From Pseudomonadota bacterium (GTDB lineage Bacteria; Pseudomonadota; Gammaproteobacteria; Burkholderiales; Chitinibacteraceae), in assembly GCA_026399755.1 (NCBI GenBank), contig JAPLQI010000016.1, positions 1-64,000 of the forward strand: a DNA stretch of 64,000 bases. The letters are read 5' to 3'. Every line of letters starts with the position of its first letter. Position 1 is the stretch's first letter. A program made the position numbers and the translations under genes. Under the pieces are notes generated by a model. That model was not told the origin of the DNA. It made no database searches and was given only the letters and a program-made list of their open reading frames with translations. Shown here one piece after another: positions 1 to 8,416 of this stretch.

Positions 1-518
1 GGCTTTCTGCCCGCGTATTTTTTCTCTAGTGCGGCAAGGCTGCTGCGGTATTTATTGGCTGCCGCTTGTGCTTCGCCCTCTTTGGCCGTTAACACGCCTA
101 AACGCTCCATCACCGTGGGCACGTCTTCCAGTTTTTTAGAGAAAGTATAAAAAACCGGCAGGCCGAGGGTTTCGATTTGCGCCAGTTGCTTGGCGGGGTT
201 GCCACTTTGCCATGCCACAATTAGATCGGGCTTTAAGGCGCGGATGCGTTCCAGATCAAAGCCGTTATAGCCGCCAATACGCTCAATTTTATTCGCTTCT
301 GGCGGGTAGTCGCTGTAACTCACCGCACCTACAATGAGCTTGCCTGCACCGATGGCAAATAAGTCTTCGGTGGCGTGCGGGGCCAGGCTGATGATGCGTT
401 GTGCGGGCTTGGCTAAGGTGATTTCCTGGCCACGGTCGTCTTTTACACTGACGCTGGCGGCGCTGGCGGCGTGGGCCAGTAGTAAGCTGGCAAAAGCCGC
501 ATAGCGGATGTGTTTCAT
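1..518 (-). CDS. btuF: Periplasmic cobalamin-binding protein BtuF (3' end beyond window)
   Basis: Substrate-binding protein of a vitamin B12 ABC importer (COG0614/BtuF fold). The reading frame is open from ATG at 518 to the window edge, about 172 residues. The N-terminus is a clear signal peptide (MKHIRYAAFASLLLAHAASA, then ASVSVKDDRG), followed by the family pattern AQRIISLAPHATEDLFAIGA and a Y/W-rich region with KPDLIVAWQSGNP. The start overlaps the stop of cobB by ATGA (515-518), so it is translationally coupled and is the downstream end of the minus-strand B12 operon. The btuC and btuD partners are not seen and may lie left of the window. It differs from the second BtuF-like gene at 2736-3539, which lacks a signal peptide. 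Confidence 0.85.
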   Translation of the reverse strand, partial: MKHIRYAAFASLLLAHAASAASVSVKDDRGQEITLAKPAQRIISLAPHATEDLFAIGAGKLIVGAVSYSDYPPEANKIERIGGYNGFDLERIRALKPDLIVAWQSGNPAKQLAQIETLGLPVFYTFSKKLEDVPTVMERLGVLTAKEGEAQAAANKYRSSLAALEKKYAGRK

Positions 519-1798
519 GCTGTTGTTCCAAAAAGAGCCGCGCTGGCAGCGGGGTTACTCATCATCCATGCATGCACGTAGCTGGCGGTGAGGCTGCCTT
601 GGCGATAGATCGCCTCACCTTGGCTGCCTAAACGGCAAGGCGTGGCATGGAGTAATGGCTGCAGCGTGCTTTGTAATGTTGAGTAGTGAAAAGTGTGGCC
701 ACGTAGCTCGCCCGCGCCTAAGTCAAAAGCTTGCATGCCGAGTGCTGAAAGGCGTTTTTGCATGGTCGCTGTGGCACCTAAAATTCCCCACATTTTATGT
801 GAGGTGCCATCGTTGAGGGTTAACAATTCGCAAAGCGCCAGCATGCCGCCGCATTCTGCAAATACCGGTTTATCGGCTGCTAACCAGTGGCGTAAATCGG
901 CGGCGATACTTGGATGAGCCGCGAGTGTTGCTGCGTGCAGTTCTGGATAGCCACCGGGCAAGTAGAGCGCGTCGGCGTCCGGCAGGGCTTCATGGGCAAG
1001 CGGGGAGAAAAACACTAGCTCTGCGCCCATTTCGCTCAGGCAAGTTAAATTGGCTGGGTAAATAAAGCAAAAGGCAGCGTCACGGGCGATGGCGATGCGT
1101 TTGCCTGCAAGCAGCGGCGCTAATGCTGGGCGTGCTGAGGTGCTGTAATCGATGACTGGCGGCAAAGCTGCAATCGGCTGGCTGGCTAAAGCATCGGCCA
1201 GTGCGTCGAGTTTTTGCGCTAGATCGGGGATTTCATTCGGCAGTACTAGGCCTAGATGTCGCTCGGGCAGGGCTTCATGCTTGCCCAGCCAACCTTGCCA
1301 ATGCTCAGGCTTGGCGGATTCATGCAACATTTGCGCGTGACGGTCCCCTGCTACTTTGTTGGCCAGCACGCCATAAAAGGGCAGATCGCTTTTATAGTGC
1401 GCCAGCCCAAAAGCCAACGCACCAAAGGTTTGCGCCATGGCGCTGGCGTCGATAATCGCCAGCACCGGCAGGCCTAAGCGGGTGGCTAGTTCGGCAGCGG
1501 AAGGCTCGCCATCAAACAGGCCCATCACCGCTTCAATCAAAATCACATCGGCGTCTTGCGCCGCATCGGCCAGCATCTGGCGACATAAATCCGCTCCTAC
1601 CATCCATAAATCCAGATTATCTACCGGAGCGCCACTGGCGTAGCTGAGTATGAGTGGGTCGAGGAAATCCGGCCCGCATTTAAATACCCGCACCTTGCGG
1701 CCCAAGCGGCGATGATGCCAAGCCAAGGCGGCCGTGATGGTGGTTTTGCCGCTGCCTGAAGAAGGCGCTGCAATCAGCAGCGTCGCTGCGCTTACCAT
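515..1798 (-). CDS. cobB: Cobyrinate a,c-diamide synthase (CobB/CbiA)
   Basis: Glutamine- and ATP-dependent amidation of the a and c side chains of the corrin ring. The 427-residue protein has the expected two-domain build: an N-terminal dethiobiotin-synthetase-like P-loop (APSSGSGKTTITAALAW, residues about 10-26) and a C-terminal glutamine amidotransferase domain with YLPGGYPELHA and the nucleophile motif ECGGMLAL (about residue 315). Length is slightly short of the usual 430-460 but no domain is missing. It overlaps cobO by 7 bp upstream and btuF by 4 bp downstream, so the three are one translationally coupled unit. In a genome that only salvages corrinoids this enzyme would be unusual; its presence suggests de novo or late-stage synthesis elsewhere in the genome. 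Confidence 0.92.
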   Translation of the reverse strand: MVSAATLLIAAPSSGSGKTTITAALAWHHRRLGRKVRVFKCGPDFLDPLILSYASGAPVDNLDLWMVGADLCRQMLADAAQDADVILIEAVMGLFDGEPSAAELATRLGLPVLAIIDASAMAQTFGALAFGLAHYKSDLPFYGVLANKVAGDRHAQMLHESAKPEHWQGWLGKHEALPERHLGLVLPNEIPDLAQKLDALADALASQPIAALPPVIDYSTSARPALAPLLAGKRIAIARDAAFCFIYPANLTCLSEMGAELVFFSPLAHEALPDADALYLPGGYPELHAATLAAHPSIAADLRHWLAADKPVFAECGGMLALCELLTLNDGTSHKMWGILGATATMQKRLSALGMQAFDLGAGELRGHTFHYSTLQSTLQPLLHATPCRLGSQGEAIYRQGSLTASYVHAWMMSNPAASAALFGTTA

Positions 1799-2394
1799 TC
1801 CAAACCCTTTTGCGCCTTGATACCTGCTTTATAAGCATGTTTTTCGTCATTGAGCACGGTTACGGTATCGGCAATCTCGTGTAATTCTTTGACTGCGGCG
1901 CGGCCTGTGACGACCACATGCTGCATTTCTGGGCGGGATTCGAGGTCTTTAATCACGATGTCCTTATCCAGATAGCTGTAGCTGAGGCAGTAAGTCAGCT
2001 CATCCAAAATCACCACATCGTAGCTGGCATCGTTCAGCATGCGTGCGGCCACGGCCCAAGCTGCTTCGGATTTGAGTTTGTCAGCGTCAAAATTCTGCGT
2101 TTCCCAAGTAAAGCCATCGCCCATTACATGCCATTCGCAATGTTTGCCGAGCAGGGCTTCTTCGCCAGTATCGGTGCGGTTTTTAATAAACTGCACCACG
2201 CCGACTTTCAGCCCGTGGCCGATGGCGCGCGCCACCATGCCAAAGGCGGATGATGATTTACCTTTGCCATTGCCGGTGAGTAAAATCATGATGCCGGTAT
2301 CGATATTGGCTTCGGCAATATGTGCGTCGATGACGGCTTTTTTACGCGCCATACGGGCGGCGTGGCGGGCGTTGCGTTCGGTGTTGATGGTCAT
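1792..2394 (-). CDS. cobO: Cob(I)yrinic acid a,c-diamide adenosyltransferase (CobO/BtuR/CobA)
   Basis: Transfers the adenosyl group of ATP to cob(I)alamin/cobinamide, making the adenosylcobalamin needed by ethanolamine ammonia-lyase. 200 residues, the family length. A conserved N-terminus NTERNARHAARMARKKAV, the P-loop LLTGNGKGKSSSAFGM (about residues 37-52), VVQFIK and VILDELTYCLSY mark the CobO/BtuR P-loop family. I start at ATG 2394: the frame stays open upstream to about 2559, but that part is read through repeat R1 and resembles no CobO N-terminus. Overlaps cobB by 7 bp. Functionally redundant with EutT at 10410, which is a different adenosyltransferase family. Confidence 0.92.
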   Translation of the reverse strand: MTINTERNARHAARMARKKAVIDAHIAEANIDTGIMILLTGNGKGKSSSAFGMVARAIGHGLKVGVVQFIKNRTDTGEEALLGKHCEWHVMGDGFTWETQNFDADKLKSEAAWAVAARMLNDASYDVVILDELTYCLSYSYLDKDIVIKDLESRPEMQHVVVTGRAAVKELHEIADTVTVLNDEKHAYKAGIKAQKGLEW

Positions 2395-2444
2395 GGTGAT
2401 GGCTCCAGTAATTCGCTGACTTAAAGTCAAAAATATCTTTTTAT

Positions 2445-2752
2445 AAGTGCCTGCGGCACGGTGTTTTGGTGCGGGAGTCCCCCGCGGGGGACTCACTTTC
2501 TTGAACGGCCAAGAAAGTAAGCAAAGAAGGCCGCCCCGACCAGCACGAAGGCCCCTCACTGCGGATAATCGGCTCGGCGAAAAAGGCTGCTCGCTCGCTG
2601 CCTCGCTACCCCTTTTCCGAAACCCCGAAGCCCCGCGCTATGAGTTGCGATCTGAATCTGGGTAACGCTGGGTTTAAAAGTATTAAAACCTTGGTTTTCT
2701 CCGTGAAACTCCGTGTTCTCCGTGTTCTCCGTGTTTCAAGATTTAGGTTTTG
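2445..2752 (+). repeat. Composite repeat R1+R2, copy A
   Basis: Fills the cobO-btuF2 gap. R1 begins GTGCC-tgc-GGCAC (2447-2459), contains a perfect 20 bp palindrome (GAGTCCCCCGCGGGGGACTC, about 2476-2495) and a third stem ACTTTCTTG/CAAGAAAGT with loop AACGGC (2495-2518). After about 180 bp comes R2 (2697-2752), a run of CTCCGTG heptads ending TTCAAGATTTAGGTTTT. Same order and orientation as copies B (39583) and C (44074). The R2 end carries the stop codon of the gene at 2736-3539. Confidence 0.85.
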
Positions 2753-3539
2753 TGTGTAACTGCCAATCCGCAATAATTTTTTGGATTTGCCCTAAGCCAT
2801 CCCGAATCGCGGCGATGCCGGGGACGAGGAGGTCGTGGCTGGTGATTTCGAATAGTTGATTGTTGGCAATGGCGGGTATGGATTGCCAGTTTGGTCTTGC
2901 ACGCACCGCATCGGCATCGAAGGGCTGGCCACACCAGCTGCCGATGATGATATCAGGCTGGGCGGCAATAACTTGCTCAGGGCTAACGGTGCGATCCTTG
3001 GCGCGCGTTGCGTGGGATAGCTCGCTAAAAATATCGTCGCCTCCGGCAATCGCTATCAGCTCAGAAACCCAGCGGATGCCGGTATAGAGCGGGTCGTGCC
3101 ATTCTTCAAAATAGACTTTAGGCCGTGATTTAAAACTGGCGGCTTGGGCGCGGGCGGCGTCGATCTGGGCCTGTAAATCGGCAATGAGCGCCGTGGCGGT
3201 TGGCTGGCAATCGAGCAAGCGGCCCAGCGTGGCGATCATATTGAAAATACCAGCTAAGCTCTTTTGGTTGAAAAAATGCACTTCCAAACCGGCCAATACG
3301 CATTCTTTTACCATCTCGCCTTGCAGGCTGGAATAAGCCAGCACCAGATCAGGCTTTACCGCGAGGATTTTCTCGACTTTGGCGCTAGAGAAGCCACAAA
3401 TAATCGGGTGCAGCTTGGTCACGCCTTCCGGGTGGCGCGAAAAAGCGCTAATACCCGCGATGCGATGCTGCTGGCCAAGTGCATATAAAACATCAACAGT
3501 TTCGCTGGAAAGACAGGCGATTCTTGTGGGGGTGTTCAT
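2736..3539 (-). CDS. BtuF-like cobalamin-binding protein without signal peptide
   Basis: 267 residues of the BtuF/FecB substrate-binding fold: TPTRIACLSSETVDVLYALG at the N-terminus, AVKPDLVLAYSSLQGEMV, EEWHDPLYTGIRWVSELI and GSWCGQPFDADAVRARPNW, the last typical of proteins annotated cobalamin-binding protein in B12 clusters. ATG at 3539 has an AAGGA ribosome-binding site nine bases upstream; a longer frame to 3587 adds only a basic non-signal stretch. Neither start gives a hydrophobic signal peptide, so the product should remain in the cytoplasm, unlike BtuF at 1-518. It could be an intracellular corrinoid carrier or regulator; function is not established. Its last four codons (KPKS) and stop lie inside repeat R2. 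Confidence 0.75.
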   Translation of the reverse strand: MNTPTRIACLSSETVDVLYALGQQHRIAGISAFSRHPEGVTKLHPIICGFSSAKVEKILAVKPDLVLAYSSLQGEMVKECVLAGLEVHFFNQKSLAGIFNMIATLGRLLDCQPTATALIADLQAQIDAARAQAASFKSRPKVYFEEWHDPLYTGIRWVSELIAIAGGDDIFSELSHATRAKDRTVSPEQVIAAQPDIIIGSWCGQPFDADAVRARPNWQSIPAIANNQLFEITSHDLLVPGIAAIRDGLGQIQKIIADWQLHTKPKS

Positions 3540-3620
3540 ATTCAAATCCTTTTTTCGCGTGCCGTGTGAGTGGCGGCGGGTAAGCACTCCAATTCCATCT
3601 ATTTAAGCAAAATGTTTTTC

Positions 3621-3680
3621 GTAGGGCGGGTGAAACCCGCGAGTGATGCTGAAAAATATGCGGGTTTCACCCGCCCTACA
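3621..3680. repeat. Inverted repeat R3, copy 1
   Basis: GTAGGGCGGGTGAAACCCGC pairs with GCGGGTTTCACCCGCCCTAC across an AT-rich loop GAGTGATGCTGAAAAATAT. The same arms and the reverse-complement loop (ATTTTTCAGCATCGCTC) recur at 30918, 57589 and 58735. The TAG stop of cobC (3676-3678) lies in its right arm. Confidence 0.9.
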
Positions 3681-4701
3681 AAATCATCGTTGGATTGCTT
3701 AGCGCCGCTATCAGCCGAGTTTTAAATAACGTTTGCTGATACTCTGCCACCGGCCCAAAGCGCAGGCCTTGGTGATTGTTTTGATCGAACAGGCGGCACC
3801 ATATTTTTTGTTTGGCGAGTTGGCGATGTAGTGCTTTGGCATCAGGCGTCGGGCACCAGTGCAGCAGTGGCAGGCTGCCGCTGGGGGCTAAACCTGCCTC
3901 GCTGAGTGTGGTGATCATCCACGCTTGATTTGCCAGCAAACGCTGTTGCTGCGCAGCTTGCCAAGCTTTATCGCTTAAGGCAATTTGCCCTGCCCATTGC
4001 GCCGGGCCGCTGATATGCCAAGGGCCAAGGGCTCGATTTATTTCTTCTAAAAGCAGTTTTTCGCAGGCGATAAAGCCCAATCGAATACCTGCCAGTCCAA
4101 AAAATTTACCAATAGAGCGCAGAATAATCAGCCCTGTTTTACCAGCGTGTGGTAGCAGGCTCACTGCGGGGGCGCAATCGGCGAAGGCTTCGTCAACAAT
4201 CAACCATCCACCGTGTGTAGCCAATCTTTTATGCCAAAAGAGTAAGGTGGCGGCGCTAATTTGCTGGCCGCTGGGGTTGTTAGGATTGACCACGATCAGC
4301 ACATCAATGCTGCGGCTTTCTAAATATTTATCAACCTGCTTTGAAGTAATGGCGATGACCTCATGCCCAGCCTGCTGCCATTGCCAATGATGCTCAGCAT
4401 AGGTGGGGCTGATGATGGCCACGCGGCAAGCGGGGCGTAGTTTGGGCAGCAGGGCGATGCCAACTTGGCTGCCAGCCAGGGCCAGCAGGTGCTCGCAGCC
4501 GTAATAGTTTTGTGCCGCAAGCAGTAGGGCGTGATCTTGGTCGGGCAGGCGTTGCCAGATGTGATCGGGCACGGCAGGCAGGGGATAGGCCCAAGGGGCA
4601 ATGCCGCTGGAGCAGTCGATCCAGTCGGCTAAATCTCCGCCATATGCAGATACTGCACGCTGGAGATCGCCGCCGTGTTGGGGCTGATTTACAGCATCCA
4701 T
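3676..4701 (-). CDS. cobC: L-threonine-O-3-phosphate decarboxylase (CobC; Salmonella CobD), PLP-dependent
   Basis: Makes (R)-1-aminopropan-2-ol phosphate, the linker between corrin ring and nucleotide loop, in partnership with CbiB encoded just upstream. 341 residues of the class I/II aminotransferase fold: HGGDLQRAVSAYG near the N-terminus, VVNPNNPSGQQ, LIVDEAFADC, and the PLP-lysine segment SIGKFFGLAGIRLGF. ATG 4701 is preceded by a perfect AGGAGG six bases away and overlaps the end of cbiB by 13 bp; a longer frame to 4731 is therefore unlikely. The stop codon TAG is donated by inverted repeat R3, so the native C-terminus may have been altered by repeat insertion, although the length is normal for the family. 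Confidence 0.88.
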   Translation of the reverse strand: MDAVNQPQHGGDLQRAVSAYGGDLADWIDCSSGIAPWAYPLPAVPDHIWQRLPDQDHALLLAAQNYYGCEHLLALAGSQVGIALLPKLRPACRVAIISPTYAEHHWQWQQAGHEVIAITSKQVDKYLESRSIDVLIVVNPNNPSGQQISAATLLFWHKRLATHGGWLIVDEAFADCAPAVSLLPHAGKTGLIILRSIGKFFGLAGIRLGFIACEKLLLEEINRALGPWHISGPAQWAGQIALSDKAWQAAQQQRLLANQAWMITTLSEAGLAPSGSLPLLHWCPTPDAKALHRQLAKQKIWCRLFDQNNHQGLRFGPVAEYQQTLFKTRLIAALSNPTMIL

Positions 4702-5636
4702 AATGAGCCTCCTAATAAAAGAGCGATCCACAGGGCCAGCGTTTTTTGTACCAGCACAATACCGCGCTGCAAATCATGGGCGGTTGGCACGGGGCCGCAG
4801 CCCAGTTCTGGGCGGGAATGGATTTCGCCGTGATACGTCGCCTCGCCGCCCAAAGAAACTTGCAAAGCGCCTGCGCCGCTTGCCATTACGGGGCCGGCAT
4901 TGGGGCTATCCCAAAGTGGTGCTTGGTTTTGCCAGCAGGAAAACGCGCTGCGGCAGTGGCCGAGTAGGGTGTAGCTGAGTGCGGTGAGGCGGGCGGGGAT
5001 AAAGTTGAGTACATCGTCGGCCCGCGCTGCAATGCGGCCAAAGTGAAATAAGCGCACGGTTTTATAGCCCCACATGGCGTCCAGCGTATTAGCCAGCCGG
5101 TGCAGTAGCACGCCGTAGCCACCAAACAGTGCAAAGAAAAATAGGCTGGCAAAAATCGCATCTGCGCCGTTTTCTAAGGTGGATTCAAGGCCCGCTTTGG
5201 CAATGCCTGTGTCGTCTAATTCTGTGCAATTGCGGCTGACAATGCGGCTAAGGGCCAGCCGTGCCGCTACCAAGTCTCCAGTGCTTAATGGCCTGGCGAT
5301 GGCCCGAACATGCTCAAACAGGCTGCGCGCGCCAAGGGCAAACCACAGCGCCAAAGCGTCGGCCCACCAGCCTAGTAAATATTTTAGTAAGGAAAAGGTG
5401 GCCAGAGATGCGCCTATTAGTAAGAGCCACGCCAGCGCGCCGCGTAAGATATTGAGTTGATTTAATCGGCTACTTGCTTGTTCATCCTTAGCCAGATTAA
5501 AGCGCCGCTCCAGCTTGGATGCTAGCCAGCCAAAGCCCACCAGCGGATGAAATCGCTTAGGCTCGCCCAGGCAAAGCTCCAGCAGCAGGCCAAGGGTGAA
5601 GGCGAGTAGCCAGTGAGTTGGGCTTAGATTCAACAT
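4689..5636 (-). CDS. cbiB: Adenosylcobinamide-phosphate synthase CbiB (CobD in Pseudomonas naming)
   Basis: Inner-membrane enzyme that condenses adenosylcobyric acid with aminopropanol (phosphate). 315 residues with several hydrophobic helices; family signatures are the N-terminal LLLELCLGEPKRFHPLVGFG, DDTGIAKAGLESTLENGADA and SPNAGPVMASGAGALQVSLGG. Overlaps cobU upstream by 7 bp and cobC downstream by 13 bp, so cobU-cbiB-cobC is a tight translational unit of nucleotide-loop assembly. Nothing unusual in length or motifs. Confidence 0.93.
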   Translation of the reverse strand: MLNLSPTHWLLAFTLGLLLELCLGEPKRFHPLVGFGWLASKLERRFNLAKDEQASSRLNQLNILRGALAWLLLIGASLATFSLLKYLLGWWADALALWFALGARSLFEHVRAIARPLSTGDLVAARLALSRIVSRNCTELDDTGIAKAGLESTLENGADAIFASLFFFALFGGYGVLLHRLANTLDAMWGYKTVRLFHFGRIAARADDVLNFIPARLTALSYTLLGHCRSAFSCWQNQAPLWDSPNAGPVMASGAGALQVSLGGEATYHGEIHSRPELGCGPVPTAHDLQRGIVLVQKTLALWIALLLGGSLWML

Positions 5637-6187
5637 CCGCTGCGCTTCACTGGCATAGGGATTCCGGCGACCACCAGCGTAACGTTTGCAGCTTGCTTGG
5701 CGATATCCTGATGCAAGCGGCCAGCCTCATCGCGGAATAATCTGGCTAAGGCATTATCAGGAACGATGCCAAAGCCGACTTCATTACTCACCAATAACAG
5801 CGTGCCGCGGTGTGCCGCTGCTGCTGCGATAAAGGCCTGTTTTTCTTGCGCCCAGCCTGCCAGATCATCCAGACAAAGCCAGTTTGAAACCCAGAGCGTC
5901 AGGCAGTCAATCACACAAAATTGATCCTGGCTTTGCGTGAGTGCCGTGGCGAGTTGCAATGGCGCTTCCAGCGTTTGCCAATGCGCGGGGCGCTCTGCCT
6001 TGTGCTGCAGGATGCGATCCCGCATCTCCGCATCAAATGCCTGAGCGGTTGCCAGCCAAAACACCGGCCCGTCATGGGCCAGTGCCTGAGCCAGAGCGTA
6101 GCTGCTTTTGCCGCTACGCGCCCCACCTAATATGAGCTCGGTCATTGGCCTGCCAGCGCCAAGCGCCCCAGTAGGATCGGTGCTCAT
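5630..6187 (-). CDS. cobU: Adenosylcobinamide kinase / adenosylcobinamide-phosphate guanylyltransferase (CobU/CobP)
   Basis: Bifunctional enzyme: phosphorylates adenosylcobinamide then transfers GMP, allowing salvage of imported cobinamides. P-loop ELILGGARSGKSSYALAQA, FWLATAQAFDAEMRDRI, and LLVSNEVGFGIVPDNALARL are diagnostic. 185 residues from ATG 6187; an internal ATG at 6145 (MTELILGG) would fit the usual family N-terminus, but 6187 overlaps the btuB stop as ATGA (6184-6187) and is favoured by translational coupling. First salvage enzyme after the receptor in this riboswitch-controlled operon. Confidence 0.9.
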   Translation of the reverse strand: MSTDPTGALGAGRPMTELILGGARSGKSSYALAQALAHDGPVFWLATAQAFDAEMRDRILQHKAERPAHWQTLEAPLQLATALTQSQDQFCVIDCLTLWVSNWLCLDDLAGWAQEKQAFIAAAAAHRGTLLLVSNEVGFGIVPDNALARLFRDEAGRLHQDIAKQAANVTLVVAGIPMPVKRSGC

Positions 6188-8070
6188 TGTTGCCAGCGCA
6201 AATTAAGCATGGCGTTGCGCCCTAGCGTGCCGTAATCCTTAACCTGCTCGTATTCTTGATCAAAGAGGTTATTAACACGCGCTTGCAAGGACCAGTTTTT
6301 ATTGATTTTCCAGCTGGCAGAGAGGTTAGTTAGCGCATATCCCGCTAGCTCTTTTTGATTAGCAGGGTCATCAAAGCGATGCCCCTGAGCTTGTATTTCA
6401 GTGCGCAGCGTCCAAGCATCTAAGGCCATGCCTGCATAGATGAGACCAGAGTGCTTGGCGCGGCGGGTCAAGCGCTTGCCGTGGTCGGCTCCTGTTGATT
6501 CATCACTGGCATCTAAATAATCGTAACTAAAGCCGGCTAAGTAATCGCCTTGTTGCCAATCAGTTGTGAGCGTGATGCCGCGAAGCTGCGCTTCTCCCAC
6601 ATTCATCGGCTGAGAAAAATAAGGGCGGCTTTCTGCCCACTGAATCAAGTTGGTGACTTTATTGTTGTAGGCGGTTAAAGAGGCATTGATCGTGCCCGCG
6701 CTATAGCGGATATAGAGTTCTTTATTGTTGGATTCTTCAGGGCGTAAATTGGCGTTACCACTGCTGTATGGATCTTCCGGCCAATATAAATCATTGAAAG
6801 TGGGCGCTTTGAAAGCGGTGCCTGCGGTAGCGCCTAACTGCCAATCATCATTGAGTTGCCAAGCCAAACCTGCACTGCCGGTATTGTGCCGGCCCAATTG
6901 GGAGTTATCATCGCTACGTGCATTAATCTGTAGCGAAACGTCGCCAAAATGCGCTAAATAGCCTGCTTGTAGGCTATTTACCCGGCGTTGATCTACGGCA
7001 TAAGCCACATCACCACTCACCTTTTGTTCTAAGGTTTCTGCCCCTAGTTGAAAGGTGCCCAAGTCGGTTTTTATATCATTAAGCCAAGATAATTGCGTTT
7101 GATCGGTTTGAATGCGGCTTGTTTTATCGCTGTAATCAGTGGCTGACTGCGGGGTGAATGAGGTGTTTTTATCACTGCTGTGGCCCAGTTTGATCAGGCT
7201 GCTCCAATTGCTCGTTAGGCGATTTTTGCTCCAGATATTGGCGCTGCTATTGCGTGTTTCATCTCGATAGTCATAGCTTTGCGCGGCCGCTGTGCCATTG
7301 CCATCAAATGCATAACCATCTAGCTGGTTTTTTCCCCATGCAGAAATCAGGCTAGCGCCCAGTTCGTTGTTTTCGTTGATTTTATGCGTGAGAGCAAAAG
7401 ACAGGCTGTTGTTTTCATAGCCATCATCATCAGGATAAAAGCCGAGATTGCTGCTGTTTTTAATGGCGCTGATGCCATCTGTTTTTGAGTGGGCCAAATT
7501 TAGCGCGTAGCGAGTGTCATCATCGCCGCCTGAAATTCCCGCCTTAGCTTCTATGCTGTTGTGGCTGCCATAGCCGATCTCTGCCGAAGGGTGAAAACCT
7601 TTTTGCCCTGTTTTAGTAAAGATTTGAATCACACCACCGATGGCATCAGGGCCATACAGGCTGGCGGCTGGCCCGCGTAGTATTTCAATACGATCAATCT
7701 GGCTTAGTGGGAAATGCTGAAATGCAGCCGCACCCAGCGTGGCTGAGCCAACGCGAATCCCATCGATTAAGACCAGGGTGTGCTGGCTATTATTGCCACG
7801 CAAAAATACGCTGCTTGGTTTGCCTGCCCCGCCGTTACTGGAGATTTGCAGGCCGGGTTGGCGGGCCAGCAGATCGGGCAGGCTGATGGCCGCTGTGGCT
7901 TGAATGCTGGCTTGATCAATCAGAGAAACATCTCCAATCACTTCGCGTGGCGATTGGGGCTGGCGTGCGGCCGTGGTGATCACAGGGGGCAGCAGGATTG
8001 TTTCGGCTTGAGCACAAAGGCTGGCGGCAAGCGTCGTCAGCATAAAGAGGGATGTACTGCGGAACAACAT
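6184..8070 (-). CDS. btuB: TonB-dependent vitamin B12 receptor BtuB (copy 1)
   Basis: Outer-membrane 22-strand barrel importing cobalamins with TonB energy. 628 residues from ATG 8070, chosen because a GGAG ribosome-binding site precedes it and the next residues form a signal peptide (MLFRSTSLFMLTTLAASLCA|QAE). The plug domain shows LPDLLARQPGLQISSNGGAG, FLRGNNSQHTLVLIDGIRVG and IEILRGPAASLYGPDAIGG; the barrel ends NLFDQEYEQVKDYGTLGRNA and an aromatic/Gln terminus. First gene of the B12 operon; preceded by a cobalamin riboswitch. Clearly homologous to copy 2 at 24345-26156 (shared phrases in plug, GDDGTRYAL/GEDGTRYSI and terminal region), but diverged throughout. Confidence 0.93.
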   Translation of the reverse strand: MLFRSTSLFMLTTLAASLCAQAETILLPPVITTAARQPQSPREVIGDVSLIDQASIQATAAISLPDLLARQPGLQISSNGGAGKPSSVFLRGNNSQHTLVLIDGIRVGSATLGAAAFQHFPLSQIDRIEILRGPAASLYGPDAIGGVIQIFTKTGQKGFHPSAEIGYGSHNSIEAKAGISGGDDDTRYALNLAHSKTDGISAIKNSSNLGFYPDDDGYENNSLSFALTHKINENNELGASLISAWGKNQLDGYAFDGNGTAAAQSYDYRDETRNSSANIWSKNRLTSNWSSLIKLGHSSDKNTSFTPQSATDYSDKTSRIQTDQTQLSWLNDIKTDLGTFQLGAETLEQKVSGDVAYAVDQRRVNSLQAGYLAHFGDVSLQINARSDDNSQLGRHNTGSAGLAWQLNDDWQLGATAGTAFKAPTFNDLYWPEDPYSSGNANLRPEESNNKELYIRYSAGTINASLTAYNNKVTNLIQWAESRPYFSQPMNVGEAQLRGITLTTDWQQGDYLAGFSYDYLDASDESTGADHGKRLTRRAKHSGLIYAGMALDAWTLRTEIQAQGHRFDDPANQKELAGYALTNLSASWKINKNWSLQARVNNLFDQEYEQVKDYGTLGRNAMLNLRWQQ

Positions 8071-8195
8071 GATTGATCTCCTGAGCGCCACCACCCGCAA
8101 TAGGGGCAATGATGACAAGGAGGAGGCAGAGAGGAAACAAGGCGCAAAAGCACGATGAATCAAGCTCGCTTCGGCTACCCTGCCGCGCGTGGTTT

Positions 8196-8416
8196 ACCTT
8201 TGCCCTGAGGGCGAAGGTTGTAAGGCCGGTCTCCGGGCTTACAAGCGGATCTATCAATGTGAGCGCGCTCAATTTATAGACCTAATACATCACCTTCCCA
8301 TCTTGCTTAGACAGTGGTTTATCCGATGTATTTTTACTTGCTTACCGTTGCAGGGGCAGCACAGGATTTGAACCTGTTTCCCGTTTTACTCTTTCGAGCA
8401 CCTTAGAATGGGCGGA
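8196..8416 (-). promoter_or_regulatory. Cobalamin riboswitch upstream of btuB copy 1
   Basis: Read on the minus strand: GGTGC (8402-8398), ACGGGAA, CAGGTTCAAATCCTGTGCTG, CCCCTGCAACGGTAAGCAAG, the B12-box region AACCACTGTC (about 8319-8310), GGGAAGGTG (8299-8291) and AAGCCCGGAGACCGGCC (8240-8224). All are hallmark segments of the Rfam Cobalamin family. Directly after it a hairpin ACCTTCGCCCT/AGGGCAAAGGT (8218-8196) forms a possible expression platform. No U-tract follows, and the btuB ribosome-binding site is about 115 nt further down, so control may be by long-range sequestration or Rho rather than a simple intrinsic terminator. Confidence 0.95.

Noticed and set aside
2394-2559. Possible N-terminal extension of CobO
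   Set aside because: The extra residues are translated repeat R1, and the conserved CobO N-terminus begins at ATG 2394.
515-6187. Long overlapping frames on the plus strand opposite the B12 genes
   Set aside because: Antisense shadows of genes with clear family motifs; no own ribosome-binding sites.
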